Notes: generated from the letters alone by a model not told the origin. A DNA stretch of 64,000 nucleotides from Benincasa hispida (GCF_009727055.1 NW_024063779.1:761410-825409); one strand, 5' to 3'. Numbered from the stretch's first letter, positions 1-12,654 are shown. Translations and numbers: made by a program.

Positions 1-680
1 ATGTAACATTCTGAAACATGCGGACAAAATGGAAACTTCACTTAAACCTTGCAACAAAAGAAAAGAAACAACATTAGATTCAAATATGATAAAGTAATAC
101 CTCTACAAACGAAATTAAAAATTTCCAATGAAACTAAAGCCATATATCATACAACGTTTTGCACTAGAAAAATCATATACATTTAAGTTAAAATACAAGT
201 TTGACTTTGATGTTGATTTCATTTTAGTTATTATACTTGTGAGTATTCAAATTTAGTTCTCATTCTTAAAATAGTTCTTAAAAATAGTCCATATAGTTAG
301 TTGGTGATTGTTTTTTTTTTTTTTTCAAGCAAATAATTAGCCTCTATCAACATTCCCTCTCTTCTAGTTTCGATAATATGTTCACAATTGTGCTTTTTTT
401 TCTTTTTTTTTTTTTTGGTAAATAGAAATTACATTATCATATTTTTCAAAAGTTAAATAAAAATTAACCTTCCAACTAACTATGAGAATTGAGTTTAAGA
501 TTTTGAAAATATATGGACTAAATTTGAACCTTTAAAAGGATAATAATGGTAGTAATATTGGGAAGACTAACCAAATTATAGGGACAACAAAATCAAGATC
601 TTGGCTAAACCAAATATATTATAATTACATCATTAAAAGCACCAATTAATGCCTAACAAAAATAAAACAATAACTTTATA
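1..680. other. AT-rich flank downstream of GEN1, no gene seen
   Basis: No coding region, RNA gene or recognisable transposon is visible here. The stretch is AT-rich with several short T runs, for example around 310-325 and 395-416. It lies 3' of the minus-strand GEN1 gene and may contain the end of its transcript, but no clear poly(A) signal can be assigned. Confidence 0.4.
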
Positions 681-846
681 CATATATTCTAAGACTATAG
701 AATATGGCAATTTGCACTCCATAATCAGAGGGCACACAACAGCTCAAAGAGCTGTAGCAAAAACATAAGTGATTACATATATTCTAAGCTATAGAATTTG
801 CACTCAATAATCAGAGTGCACACAGTAGCTCTCAAAGAGCTCTCTA
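681..846. repeat. Imperfect tandem duplication over the GEN1 stop codon
   Basis: A block beginning CATATATTCTAAG at 681-755 recurs at 776-846, about 95 bp away. The shared order is CATATATTCTAAG, a TATAGAAT word, TTTGCACTC, ATAATCAGAG, CACACA and AGCTC/CAAAGAGCT. The second copy ends in the GEN1 stop codon (844-846), so the last codons and the start of the 3' UTR are duplicated just downstream as untranslated sequence. The copies differ by several substitutions and short indels, so the event is not recent. Confidence 0.7.
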
Positions 847-3800
847 GTCAAACAAAAGGCGTCGTCTTACAGACTTTGAAAGAGTGGAAGAAGTTGATGC
901 TTTTCTCTTTCCCGTACTCGTCTCCTCGTCCTCATTTGTCAAATCTGTTGTCTCTGATGTTTGTTGTTGCGTTTTTGTTGCACGGTAGAACTCAGTAATA
1001 CTTAACTGGACACCTTTCCCTTTAGATGAATCAGACTTTCCGCTAGTCCCGCAAGCTGGTGTGGTTGGGGTCTTCTGCCTTTTCATTTCCTTTAGTTCCA
1101 ACCAAGAATTTTCAAACATAAATAAAACTTGTTCATTGCAGCTTAAGATATATCCATCACACTCACAAACCGCACAATACCAGCATTCATCAACCCTACA
1201 AGTAATCTACTGCCCTCCCTAATGGGAAGCTAGATATCGTAAACAGCAAAAAGAAACTAAGCTTTGTAGAGCTAAGCCATTCCCACTTCAATAATGTAGT
1301 ACTCAAAAAGAGACAGGGAAGAAATGAAGGATGCAACAAAAAAAAACAAACGATGATTACCTTTTCCTGTAAAAAATTGGCAGCCTGTTCAGGATATGCA
1401 GCGCCAACAAGGTCGATATTCTCATCAGTCAATAGAAACGAGCACCCGTCTTGAATATGAATTTTTGGAGAATCAGATTCGTCTGTCAAATCCACTGTTT
1501 CATCGATATCAATAGCATCATCTGGCCCAGTGCCAAACCCCTCAGAAGACCCTTCATATATAACATTGCTGAGGGTTGGGACTGCCTTCTTCCATTTGAC
1601 AACATAAAATGGATGTCCATATCTTATTTTCTCTCTAAGTATAGAATCAAACTCGTACTGGCCATATAACAAAGTTTGAATAGGATTATTAGCCATTTCT
1701 CTGAGAAAAATGGTGGATAGCATGGGGAGCATCCTCTGACGAATGTACGATGGCTCCCACCGTAGATGAAAAACTAAAAAATCAACCAGCATTTCGGTTC
1801 TTGGGCTTCCCCAGGATAAGACAAGGTCATCATCTGCAGTAGAATCACATCAAATGAGATAACAATGTAACATGTGCACAAGTTATTCAAGACAATCTTA
1901 GACACTAACTAAAGAAAAAAGGGAAAAGGCCTTCTTAAACAAACTGACACTTCATTTAATAGGTGTTTAATGAAAACAATATTATCATATAAAAGAAGAT
2001 GGAGGTGTTTGTTAAAATATAATGGCATCTGCTGCCCGAACAAATGCGCTTTAAATTGATCATTCATGGGTCACAGCAGCACCCAGAGATTTGTTCATCA
2101 AAATCAAGATTGTTAATATTTGCTACTTGATATGCAAACATAGCCACTCATACCACTAAAATAACTGTGATTATCACACTGGTACATCTGAATAAGTTCA
2201 CTACTGGGAAAATTTGGCTCCATAGCAATCTTCTTGCAAACTTTTAATCGCCAATTTTCTTGTTTCTTTTTCTCTTTTTCTTCTCGATCCTGCCCATCAT
2301 GAACAGAAAAACGTCTTTTCAACAAACAAAAACCAAAATTCACGTTGATCAGGTAAAAGAAGCAAACAAAACAGAAATATTTACAAATAACAGATGCTAA
2401 TAGCACAAAGACTAAAAAATTGTAATTCATACAGATCACATTTTCAGAGTAAAATCAAATAGAGGAAATGACAATGAGGTACCGTATCACATGAGGAACA
2501 ATTGCATTTAAATCCATCCGGCTTTTTGATACAACCCTCACCATGACTCACATCACAGTATTCACAAGGGAACTTAACATGGGCTCTTTTGCTGCCTGGA
2601 TGACCACAGAAGGAACAGTGAGAACACTTGATCTTTCTTGAGCTCATTTTCAAAGATTGTCCATAGTCATTTACCAATTCAAGACCACCCTGAAGCATTG
2701 AATTATCCTCGTTGCCTATTTCATACAATCTGCATAAAACTCAACAGTTTAAACTCAGTTAAAATACAGAATAATAATGGTACAAATATACTTATTGTTA
2801 TTGGTATTTGGAAAAACATATAAACTAAATATTACTTATTCAAAATCTCATCATCTGTGTAATCTTGGACGAAACGAACAGCGGTATCCAATCCAACTCC
2901 TTGCACGCCATTTAAGTTGTGGTCATTTCCAACCAGGAGAGAGATTGCGATTAAATGCTTCCTATTCAACCCAAGAGCAGCTTCAATATCTGATATGAAG
3001 TAGCATTCAAGTGGTTCCTGCATGTGATGATATTCAAGAGAACATGGTAAGAAAGAAGTCACATATAAAAGAAGACTCGTATAGATAGGAGTACTTGCTT
3101 TTGAATTGGGATGGATGCTTTTAATAACGCATTTGGCACCAAACAGAAATGCATCACTGTCAGCCGTGATGCATGCATCCACAAAGCCTTTTCGATTCAA
3201 CTCGGCACATAGGGCTTCAGCTTCACCTTTTGCTTCTAAGACGGGCACCCCAAATAGCTCAAGCAGTTCCTATGAAGCAGCTATTAGTAAGACACGTGAT
3301 GAGCATTGCAAGTCCATCAAATCAAACAAAAGCATCACAGTATCTGAAACGAGTAACACAATAAGAAAGGATGGCCCAAATTAATCCAAAACTCGAGGCA
3401 CATGCAGCAGTGACAAAGCTCATGTACACCAACATTGAAGAGACTTTACAATATGGAATACAATAACAAAAACCCAAGATGCACAAAACACCATTTATCT
3501 TCTATAATCAAATTTTTCTCACGGTACGCCTCACTAATCTTCAGGAGATTTCACTCATCCAAGATCAACTCCGAAAGGTAATACGAATTAATTTTTCTTT
3601 TTTAATTATTTCACCTTGAGTCTTGGAACCAAGATTTCGGAGGGTATTTCAAACATCCCAAGCCCTTAGAGCGGATGCACGAAACCATACCATTCTCGTT
3701 CAAAAGTAAATAAGATCAAGTGGAGTCTAAATTGATGGACATATATGTGATGAAAATGCTCAAAGCAAGTGAAACAACCTACCACACATTCTTTAACACA

Positions 3801-4486
3801 TTTTGCAAACTTGCGATTCCTGTCAACTGAAATGCGATCTTCAACCTTTGGTAGATCAGAAGTGTCAATACCAGATAAGCGAAAAAATCTGGCAATTCTT
3901 GCCTTAGATTTCAAGGGTGAAGGAGTTCCATCAACTACAAACACAGGAAACGCACCAAACTGCAAAATACAAAACACCATCACTATCAGCTTGAATAAAA
4001 TCCCGCCATAAATCAACGACTTACTGATGCCATCAACGAAAAGAAAAAACGAGAGAAACATAATCATCTTACGGCAGAGGAATTATAACCAACCAAATTC
4101 CCAATTTATTTTCAAATTTATTCATTTTACTCACTATGCAATAAGCAAAAGGGGATAATCAAAGAAAGTTCACAAAACCCAACAATTATCTCAAATTCTT
4201 ACACCCAAAACATCAACTCCCACAACGGTAAGAGAATTTATTCGCGTGATTCTTGCACCCAAAGAAACAAAACACTAAACTAAAACAAAACCTTGGCAAA
4301 GAGAGTGATGGTGCGGAAGAATGTGAGCCTCAAATGGGGGCTTCGAGCACTGGATTTAATGGCGGTCTCGTGCTGGACAATCCAGAAAGAGAGGTCGACG
4401 GCGACCCGCTTGTTCCTGAGGAAATCGAAGCCCTCAGTTCGAGCGTGAGGTTTAAGTAAATCCCAGAAATGGCCTCCGACTCCCAT
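844..4486 (-). CDS. GEN1: GEN1-like Holliday-junction resolvase / flap endonuclease (XPG/Rad2 family), 8 exons
   Basis: Predicted nuclear structure-selective nuclease that cuts Holliday junctions and flaps during recombination and replication repair. Exons on the minus strand: 4292-4486, 3783-3959, 3099-3269, 2836-3017, 2483-2729, 2154-2289, 1361-1833, 844-1089. They give about 608 residues, close to my recollection of Arabidopsis GEN1 (about 600). The start ATG begins the family N-terminus MGVGGHFWDLL. XPG-N spans about residues 1-90 with D31 and D75. XPG-I has E140, E142, D161 and D163. The GND motif has D213, followed by His where Tyr is usual. A Cys-rich segment starts at residue 277. Near the C-terminus QLSITEFY fits a PCNA-interacting box, and the protein ends in a basic KSVRRRLLF tail. 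All junctions keep frame; intron 3 needs a GC donor. The last exon could instead start at 1206, in the same frame, adding 39 residues. The gene appears intact. Confidence 0.88.
3018..3098 (-). other. GEN1: GC-AG intron 3 of GEN1
   Basis: On the minus strand the exon ends TCAAAA and the intron starts GCAAGTAC (GC at 3098-3097); the acceptor is ATGCAG ending at 3018. Using the nearby GT at 3094-3093 instead gives a frameshift and an early TGA in the next exon. The GC donor joins ...HPNSK directly to EPLECY, as expected for this family. Confidence 0.75.
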
Positions 4487-4562
4487 TGCTTCGAGTGATT
4501 CAGAAATGGGTTCATGAAATCAAGAAGAAGTTGGAGTTTTTCGTTGTAGTGATGGATTGATA

Positions 4563-5735
4563 GTTTGAGAGAAGAGGTTCATCTTCATTTTTCTGTGAGC
4601 AGAAACTTCAATTTTCAGAATGTTGATGGTTTGTTACCGTTACAACGTTTAGAAAGGCCCATGTTTTTTCCCCTTGAAATTCGGGGTTATACGTGGAAGT
4701 CTAAAAAAAAACCCTATATTTATAAATGTTTGGATAATTATATATTTTTTTATTTAGTTATATACGATTTTATATATCTTTCCTATTTTCCAACCGATTT
4801 TAATGATAGGAGAGAAAATATATTTATTATATTTATCAATGGGAGAGGAAATATATTTATTGTAATTTTTTTATTTTCAATTTGAAAAAAATATATTTTA
4901 TAAAATTTTATTTTCTATTTACCTTAGTTTTCACCTATTAACTTATTGCCTTTTTTGACAGATTAATAGTTATTTTAAATATATCTTATAACATTTTGAC
5001 GGATTCATGGTTATTTTAAATATATCTTAGAACATTTTGTTAGGTATTTAAAATATTCTAACTAATATGAAATATACTACCGTTTATAAATTAGAGGTTA
5101 ACTCAATGTTTGACATAAATCACAATATAAAGCAATATATGAAATATACCATGGTATATAAATCTTCATAAATTTCATTTACACCATAATATGTATATCA
5201 TAATACATGGAGTCTAAATAAAAAAAAACATTCTCGTACATATACCACAATATATCAAATTTACTATAGAAGCTAAAAAAAGTACATATATATCACAGTA
5301 TGTACAAAAAAATATGAAAAAATAAAACTAAAATTTGAATCGAGTTCGCCGTTCATTTGCTCCAAGTCTGCCGTCGCTGTTTGTTTACTTCGAGTCAGTT
5401 GTTGCCATTCATTTGCTCTGAATCTGTCATTGTCGTTTGTTCGCTCCAAGTCTGCCATCATCATTCTTGTCGTCTCGTGCTTGCCCCGTCATCAAAACGC
5501 CCCATGTCATCCGTCTCCTACCTGTAACTCACACAGGAGAAAAAAAGAGGAATGGAGAAGGAGAAAAGAGGAGGGGAAAAATAACCTTGAAGCATGAGGG
5601 AGAGAGAATATGTATGAGAAGAATATATATTATATATATATATATATAAATTGTAAATAGTTATTGATATTAATGAAAATAGACCGACAAATATACTTTT
5701 TTTTAAGAAAAATAAGAAAAAAAAAAATATATATA

Positions 5736-5777
<42 letters not shown>

Positions 5778-6490
5778 ATTATATATAAAATGTAGTTGAA
5801 GATTAAATTGAAAATAGTTATTGATATTAATGAAAACAGGAAGATCAATATATTTTTTTTTTTAAAAGAAAAATAAAATGTTGAACGCATTAACTTATTT
5901 TTAAGGCTTTTTAGGTAGGGGATTTGGACTGCCCCAATTTTGGGCCCTTAGCCTCACCATACTCAATTTGAAGGATAACTTTATTTTCTGACTATTATTA
6001 TTATTATTATTATTGACAAAAGGATTTTATCTATAATTACGTGTGCGTATACGATATACACCAGAATATTACAAGTATCAAATATGGGATTGAAATTCGA
6101 ATTTAGAATTCTCGAATGGAAAACGTCTTAGTGACTTACCTACGCTCAAATTGAGATTAAGAATACCATTTATTCTCTCCTCTACTTTCAATATTTTTTT
6201 AGTTTAGTTTCAAGCTTCCAAACTTTTATATTTATTCCTCATATTTACAGTAAATCTACCATCAATTTATGGTTATATATATCTAATCTCTATTAACTTT
6301 TTCTAAACATATATTTTAGCCAAAATTAAACTACAGGTAGACATGTATTTAAAAAATATATTTTCTTCTTTTCAATATAGCCTCTCTCTGTTTTTTTTTT
6401 TTTTTTTTTTTTCCCCTAACAATATAGGAAGACTCGAAACTACAAATCTCCCCATCACTAAGATATACTATATGGTTTGTTGTGGATTTT
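4563..6490. other. AT-rich spacer upstream of GEN1 with simple and short tandem repeats
   Basis: No gene is supported. The GEN1 promoter should lie at the left edge. Visible structure: two tandem copies of a GTTATTTTAAATATATCTTA block at about 4965-5040; a degenerate minisatellite at about 5345-5470 of words such as TTTGCTCCAAGTCTGCC; (TA)n tracts at about 5625-5650 and 5735-5775; a duplicated AGTTATTGATATTAATGAAAA block at about 5658 and 5815, each followed by a T run and AAGAAAAATAA; an (ATT)n tract at about 5993-6014; and a T run at about 6390-6412. Confidence 0.6.
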
Positions 6491-6726
6491 TAAAATAATA
6501 TCTATTCTTTTAAAAGTTTTAATTTAAATAGTTTTATTGTCACAAGATACGCTTTATTAATTTAGTTGAGAATTAAGTACTCTAGATTTTAATTAGATAG
6601 ATTAAAGTCGTTAGACACACGATTCTCCTATGAAATAAATAAAAACATTTATTTTATTTTTACTTAGCACATTAATTATTAAGGTAATTGTTTTAAATGG
6701 TAAAACTATTGAAAATATTTTAAAAG

Positions 6727-6835
6727 TATAGCAACATGACACTATTACTGAGTGATAGACCACCATAGACTTTTATAACTGAGCTATAGAAAGCCTACAC
6801 TGATAAGTAATGACATTTTATTATATTTGTAAATA
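6727..6835. mobile_element. MITE-like element (degenerate copy)
   Basis: Begins TATAGCAACATGACACTATTA and ends AGTAATGACATTTTATTATATTTG, which are imperfect inverted repeats. It corresponds to the better-preserved copy at 24504-24616, including the central GATAGAC/CTATAG words. Confidence 0.55.
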
Positions 6836-7859
6836 AGTTTGCTCATTTTCCTTTATTTGAAAATAACTCTAATTATTATTTAACCGATTAAAATATTGGT
6901 ATAGTAATGAATTGGAAATATGTAAAAAAAATGATAATTGTCCTTAAATTTAGAAAAATTGCGATGGGTGACAATTTGAACATGCAATTATGTAAGTGTG
7001 TCGGTCATATTTGATATTTTATACATATGAAAAAAAATTAAATCTAGATTTCTATTTATGTTTTACTCCACGTTTCTTGAAAAAACAATTGATAAATAGA
7101 AAGAAAGATAGAAAGAGAGAAAAGTGGCAGTTGGATGTGCGTCAGTCGATAGAGGTAAGTGACGAGAGAGGCGAAGTAGCAGGCTGTAACATATGGTATA
7201 GAATATTGTTGGTTGGTGGAAGAGATGTTGAGAGGGGGGTTTGGGATTTTAGGTGTCACCCATATTTAATATATTTTCAAATATGACAAAAACTTCAAAT
7301 TTAGATTTTTAATTATTTTTTATTTCATATTTTTCCTGAACAATCAATTCGAAAGAAAGAGAAAGAGAGAAAAGTGACAGGTGAACGTATGGTAGTCGAT
7401 AAAGGTAAGTGGCAAGGGAGGCAAAACGATGGCTAGTGACAAATGGTGTGTAGCAATGCTAGTTGATGGAAAAAAGATGTTGGGGGATATATTGCATACG
7501 AAGAAGAAGTTCTTTTTTTTTTGTTTTTTTTGATCTAATTGTATAATTATAAAGTATATCAACTCAGTTAAATGCATCGATAATAAAACGAGTGCATCGT
7601 TATCAAGTACATCAACAATATAGCAATCAAGTATATCAACATTATAAAAGAGTGCATCATTATCAAGTTTATCAGCAGTATATAAATCAAGTGTGTTAAG
7701 TTATCGACAGTGTGAGCACAAGATTGACAACTATATCAGTCAAGTGCTTCATCATCAAGTATATAAAATATATCACTTAAGTGTATTAGTCAAGCATATC
7801 AAATGTATATCAGTAGTTAGGGCATTTGTGACATTTTACTTCTTTTATATGTGGGTTGT

Positions 7860-9411
7860 TGATAACTTGTAAAAAATACAAGTTATCTTTACTCTTAAGT
7901 TGGAACAATTAGGGTTTTTAATGATAAATTCTCCTCATTTTTAATGGAAATGCATGGATTTACTTGAACAATAGCAAATTCATGTAAAAAGAAGTTTTAT
8001 TACTGATTATCGCGGCACTAACACACTACTTTGCAGGATTTCAACGTAAGAACTGACAACAACGCATTAGACAACCGTCGACGCATGAACCATGCGTTAG
8101 AGGGAATTCAAAGCATAGAAGATTCGTTACTCTGGGCTGATTGTGTCACATCACCACTTGCAAGCATGGGCACCTGCAACAGGCAGCGTTTGAAAAGCTT
8201 CCAAGAGGTCAGGCGGCCAACCAGGACATGGAATTTAATGTTGTCCAGGGCATGAATTTAAATGCAGTCTATCCTCCAAGTGGACGAGACCAGCACCTAT
8301 AAATATTTGAAGACCCTCCAGAATTAAAGAGACAATTAGAAACTCCATACTCTCTGTAAATTTTTAGACTTAGTCTTAGCTATACAAGTTATGCTGAGGT
8401 GTAAGACGATCGAAGGAACTAAGAACCATCACCACTGCCGACCAGGGAGTGGAAAAAGTTATTCTTGAGAAAATACTCTGTCCTCGACTCTTGAAAGTGA
8501 TTGTACACAACAAGATTGAGCCAAAGAACTACAAGAGATTGTATTCTTTGGCTTGGCTCATTCTCTCTCTTAATATCATTTTCATATCATTTTGATTGAA
8601 TATAGTTCTTTGTAAAGGCTCATTGACCCTTTGTTAAGTTCATATATTTGATCATCACTTTTGATACTGTTTGTCTTCTGTTTATGTTGAAAGCATTAGT
8701 ACTTCATGCATAATTCTGTTTCAACGTCTAACCCAACGTGACAACTTGGTGAAAGCATCTTTAACTTAGTTGTTTGAAATAATAACTAAGTCACATGAAG
8801 TAAAACGCATAGTACAACTAGAGATAGACTTACTGGTATTGCTTGCATTCTAAGTTAGACGCATATAACCTAGAGATAGACTTGTATGTCATCTACATTG
8901 AGAAATGTTGAATGGAGTCTAACGCATGAACAGAAAGATAAGCAAACCATCCTATTTCATCCACACTACATAAATTGTGTACAAGTATCTTTAACCGGCG
9001 CGTCCACTTACAAAAACTTCATTCTCACATGAACCATCATTTTCCACTCAACTCTTTTGTATCACATTGCATAGGCACAACATGTTAGTGTAAATAACAC
9101 ATCTTTTGCATTTATTTAGGAAAACCCCTACTGCAAGTACAACACATTCTCTGTGTTTAGTGAACTAAAACCCTGTGTTCGACCCTGGACTTGCCAGGAA
9201 CCTAGATTAGATTTATACTTGGGTTTAATCTAGGAAAACTTGAACGCCATTTTAAGGAGTTGTGTGCTCTCTGTGTATAACTCTAACACCCTGACGCATT
9301 GCACATATTTGGACACATCAAGGCATAATACAGCACTCATACTTAGAATTTATTTTCCAATCTGTTTTACTCTAAGCACTCCTAACACACCACACGATAG
9401 AGAGCGGAATA
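7860..9411 (+). mobile_element. Solo LTR, Ty3-gypsy Tat/Athila-like, with 5-bp target duplication
   Basis: The boundaries come from comparison with the empty site in copy B at 28991-29005: a single GTTGT there is duplicated here at 7855-7859 and 9412-9416. The 1552-bp insert starts TGATAACTTGTA, forming a perfect hairpin with TACAAGTTATC (7861-7887), and ends GCGGAATA, so its termini are TG...TA rather than TG...CA. A TATAAATA box lies near 8298. The GACCCTGGACTTGCCAGG segment near 9182 resembles GACTCCGGACTTGCCAC in the LTR at 21038-22556, suggesting the same broad lineage. No internal region or second LTR is present. Confidence 0.8.
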
Positions 9412-9773
9412 GTTGTGCTTCATTTTTGTCATGTTTGTAAACAAGAAATATTTGGACTATGAGCTTAATTAATATACTTTGTTTTGCCCTTTCTGTTTTC
9501 TTTTAACAGAATACAGATGGCAGATGGTCAGGAGGTGTACCAAAACATCTCAACTAAGTTGACATATTTATGATACCATCATCATATCCCAAAATCAAAA
9601 GGGATGCATTTCTAATAAGAAAAGTACAAGGAGTCTATTCCAAGAGTAAGAGAAGAGCTCAGGGGAATAAAGTACATCAAAAGGGGAGACTAAAGAAAAG
9701 CCTTCCAATTTAAGGCAATAGTAGAAGCATCATAATTACAAAATAATTTAAATTTACTGCTCCACCAAAGTAA

Positions 9774-11751
9774 TGTTGTATGGATGTATGTTCTAAAGCC
9801 TCGTAGTTAATAAGTTATTTGAAATAATGATTGATTATTTTATATATGCAATTATCTACTAAAGAAAGATCCAAGGTTATTTTATGAAACTTAAATAGTA
9901 TGCGGTAGACATACAGATGGATCATGTTTAAATAATAAACTAAATCATCTATAGTATATGGATAAGATTGAATGTCTTATCTTGGTGATGCTACGAATAC
10001 GACCCACTTTGTAATTGTTACAAGAATTGTAAAGTGTTATAAACGATTTGATCCTATTTGTTCGTGTGGAGACATGCGAGTTGGGATATTCTATACAAAG
10101 AGTTTGTACAATACCGGACCGCGAAATGATTAATCTCTCTTTATAATACCGCTGACTAAAGAGATTAACATTTCATAGGATGACTATAGGTAACTCGACC
10201 TCAATCCTGAGTGAGTTATGAACTCTTGTCTATGACGGTAGTCCTTTATTGTATGGGTGAGAGTGATTATACTCGTCGACTCAATAAGTCTACCATTTTG
10301 GGGACTTATCCGAGTAGGGAGCTAGAAACATAACTACATAAGATGTAATTCACTCCTTCCCGTCTTTAAAGTAAGTAGATGAATTATTAGATGAATTATT
10401 CCCTGAAGTGCTGACTCCATATCTTAAACAATAGAGTCCCTCCCTTTCACTAGCCCAAGAGGGTTTTGTTTATGGTAGGACCATAAATAGGTTTTTCATT
10501 AGAGGATTAATGGAACTTAAGAAGTTAGATGTAACTATTGGGGTAAAAAAAGTAATTTGACCCTGTTGTAATTACGAGCGATTCATGAAAAGTCAACTTA
10601 CTATTGATTGGTTATATCCATGAACACAGAAATATATATAGTGCAGCTATGGATCTTTAGTGGAATGACCTGCATTAATGAATGTTGATTAATTTAATTA
10701 AAGGGTTTAATTAATTAATCTCATATCATTTGAGATCATAATCTGTAGGTTTAGTTCCCTTACTAGCTTATTAAGGGTAAAAACAAAATCATTTACTTTT
10801 GGGTTAATTTGAATTATTCAAATTAAATACGAGAATTAATTGTATAAGATACAACTAATATAATGTATATAGATACACTATAACATAAAGTTAATTTTGA
10901 ATAAGAAATTATACTTTATTATATGAGAGAGATAAATATTTGAATAAAATTCAAATATTAATTATATGAATGAGATTCATATATAGGTTAAAAATTAATA
11001 TGCATGAGATTCATATTAAAACTATAGGTTCTAATTAATATGAATGGGTCTCATATTAAAACTATGAGTTATATGAGAGGATATTATCTAAATATTATTC
11101 AAATTAATTTAAATATGTGATATTAATTGTTAATTAATTAATATTATTATTTAATTATATATTAAATTAGATTTAGTATATTATTTAAATGATATAAAAT
11201 TAGAATAACTCCTCTACATATCCATCTTTCTCACTTAAGGTTACAGGAAGTTTTTTGCAGAGTGAGTAGAGAGAACATAATGTTACAATTCCCTCTATAA
11301 AAATTCTCTCTACCAAAAACCAAAATCTCTCTACCAATTGCAAAGTGAGTAGAAAAAACATAATGATCCCATAATTCTCTCTATGAAAAATCAAAATCTC
11401 TCTCAACACACTTTTACAGAAACGTTGTTATGTAAAATTCTCCCCTTCCAAAGGATCCTACAATTCTGATTCTGTTCGGAGAATAGCAAGGTTTTCAAGT
11501 GGTTGTGTCTTTGTTCGTGGTTGTTTATGAGATTGTGGGGAAGGTATTCTTGAATAAAGTCTTCAAGGAGTTTGTGCAGAGGAAAGCATTGAGGAAAGTC
11601 TTCAAGTGTATGTCTTCTTCCCCTTTACAGCATGTTGTAACTTTATGCTTATCATGCTATGTTTTCTTCTCTCTTTATTAAAAAATTTTCCAAAACGAAT
11701 TTCAATGGTACACCTGTTCACATGTTTTTGCTGCGGAATTTGATTCCTTCA
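9774..11751 (+). mobile_element. Ty1-copia LTR (plus orientation)
   Basis: Starts TGTTGTATGGATG followed by a TTCTAAAG word, and ends GATTCCTTCA. It parallels the LTR at 14294-16108 and, inverted, the one at 17442-20901. Shared words include TATGGGTGAGAGTGATTATA, CTACCATTTTGGGGAC, AACATAACTACATAAGATG and ATTCACTCCTTCCC. It interrupts copy A of the segmental duplication after CCACCAAAGTAA. The A+T-rich second half holds the LTR's low-complexity tract; small open frames here have no family resemblance. Confidence 0.7.
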
Positions 11752-12640
11752 ATGAGATCATTAAAAGAACTCAGTTAGAGGTCCTTGAGCGGAAGCAGAT
11801 CATCTCGATTTTTCAATTTTGGGAATTTAGATTTTACAGAGAATAACACAAATTATGCATTATTATGCATTTAAAAAATGAAATTTATAGCATACAAAAA
11901 AACAAAAATACGGAAGAACAAAGTTGTTTCAAGAACCCTTACTTTTGAAGATCTAATCTTCACTGGAAAAACCCTCAATCTCCAATTTGGCATCACCGCA
12001 AAGAAAACCATGGTATTCTTTGAGATGAGAACCTAGGAGTTTGTGGACTCTGACTATTTGGGTAAAAGGGAAAATTGAGAGAGGAGAATGGAGGAGAGGA
12101 AGTGATCTTACATAACTTTTTTTTTTTCTTTTTTTCTTTTTTCATAGTTAGAGAGTTTCTGTATCTCTGTTAACCCATTGAAGAAGATCACCTACTCCTT
12201 AGCCCCACTAACGTGATAGAGAGAAAGAAGGGGGAGGGAGTTACGATTCCTTCCTACTATTATTTTAAAAAATAAATTAAATTTATTTATTTATTTATTT
12301 ATTTATTTTAATAAATTAATTTAATATAATTTATATAATAACTACCTTATCATATAATATATATTAAACTATATGTTATATCAAATATAACATATAACTT
12401 ATAGTTTCTTATATTGTATCAAATACAATATAACTTATAATTCAATTCTCTCTAACCAATGACTTTTAATAATAAATCTCATTTATATTAAACTTAGTTA
12501 TATGAACCCAATTCATATAATTAATATTTGATCATATTCAAAATTTATTTCCTCTCAAGTATACTTATATTAATAATGTAGCAAATACATTATAGTATTC
12601 ATATCATAGGGTAATCTTTAAATTAATTATAGGGTAATTC
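11752..12640 (-). mobile_element. Partial Ty1-copia LTR, minus orientation, tail-to-tail with the preceding LTR
   Basis: Starting with AGAACTCAGTTAGAGGTCCTT and GAGCGGAAGCAGATC, this is the reverse complement of an LTR 3' end (compare GATCTTGCTTCCGCTCAGAGG at 16072-16092). It parallels 17441-18200, including the AT-rich TTCATATTAATTAATATTTG-like portion near 12480-12540. The LTR 5' half is missing; the match fades before the A-rich tract at about 12655. Confidence 0.6.
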
Positions 12641-12654
12641 TTACAAATAGGAAA

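Larger units (their letters stand above)
6490..9772. repeat. Segmental duplication copy A (interrupted by a solo LTR)
   Basis: The stretches 6490-7859 and 9412-9772 match 24264-24650 plus 28222-29390 in the same orientation. Shared landmarks: TTTATTAATTTAGTTGAGAA, the MITE-like unit near 6727, GTGTGTCGGTCATAT, the AAAGAAAGATAGAAAGAGAG block, the ATCAAGT-rich cryptic repeat at 7550-7800, and GGACTATGAGCTTAATTAAT at 9450. Within copy A the 7010-7250 block is also tandemly repeated at about 7270-7500; copy B has it once. No coding capacity is recognised; it may be an old non-coding transposon family. Confidence 0.75.

Noticed and set aside
1196..1360. Intron 7 of GEN1 read as coding (extension after EK)
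   Set aside because: The GTAATC donor at 1360 and the family alignment end the exon at 1361; the extension is low-complexity hydrophobic sequence.
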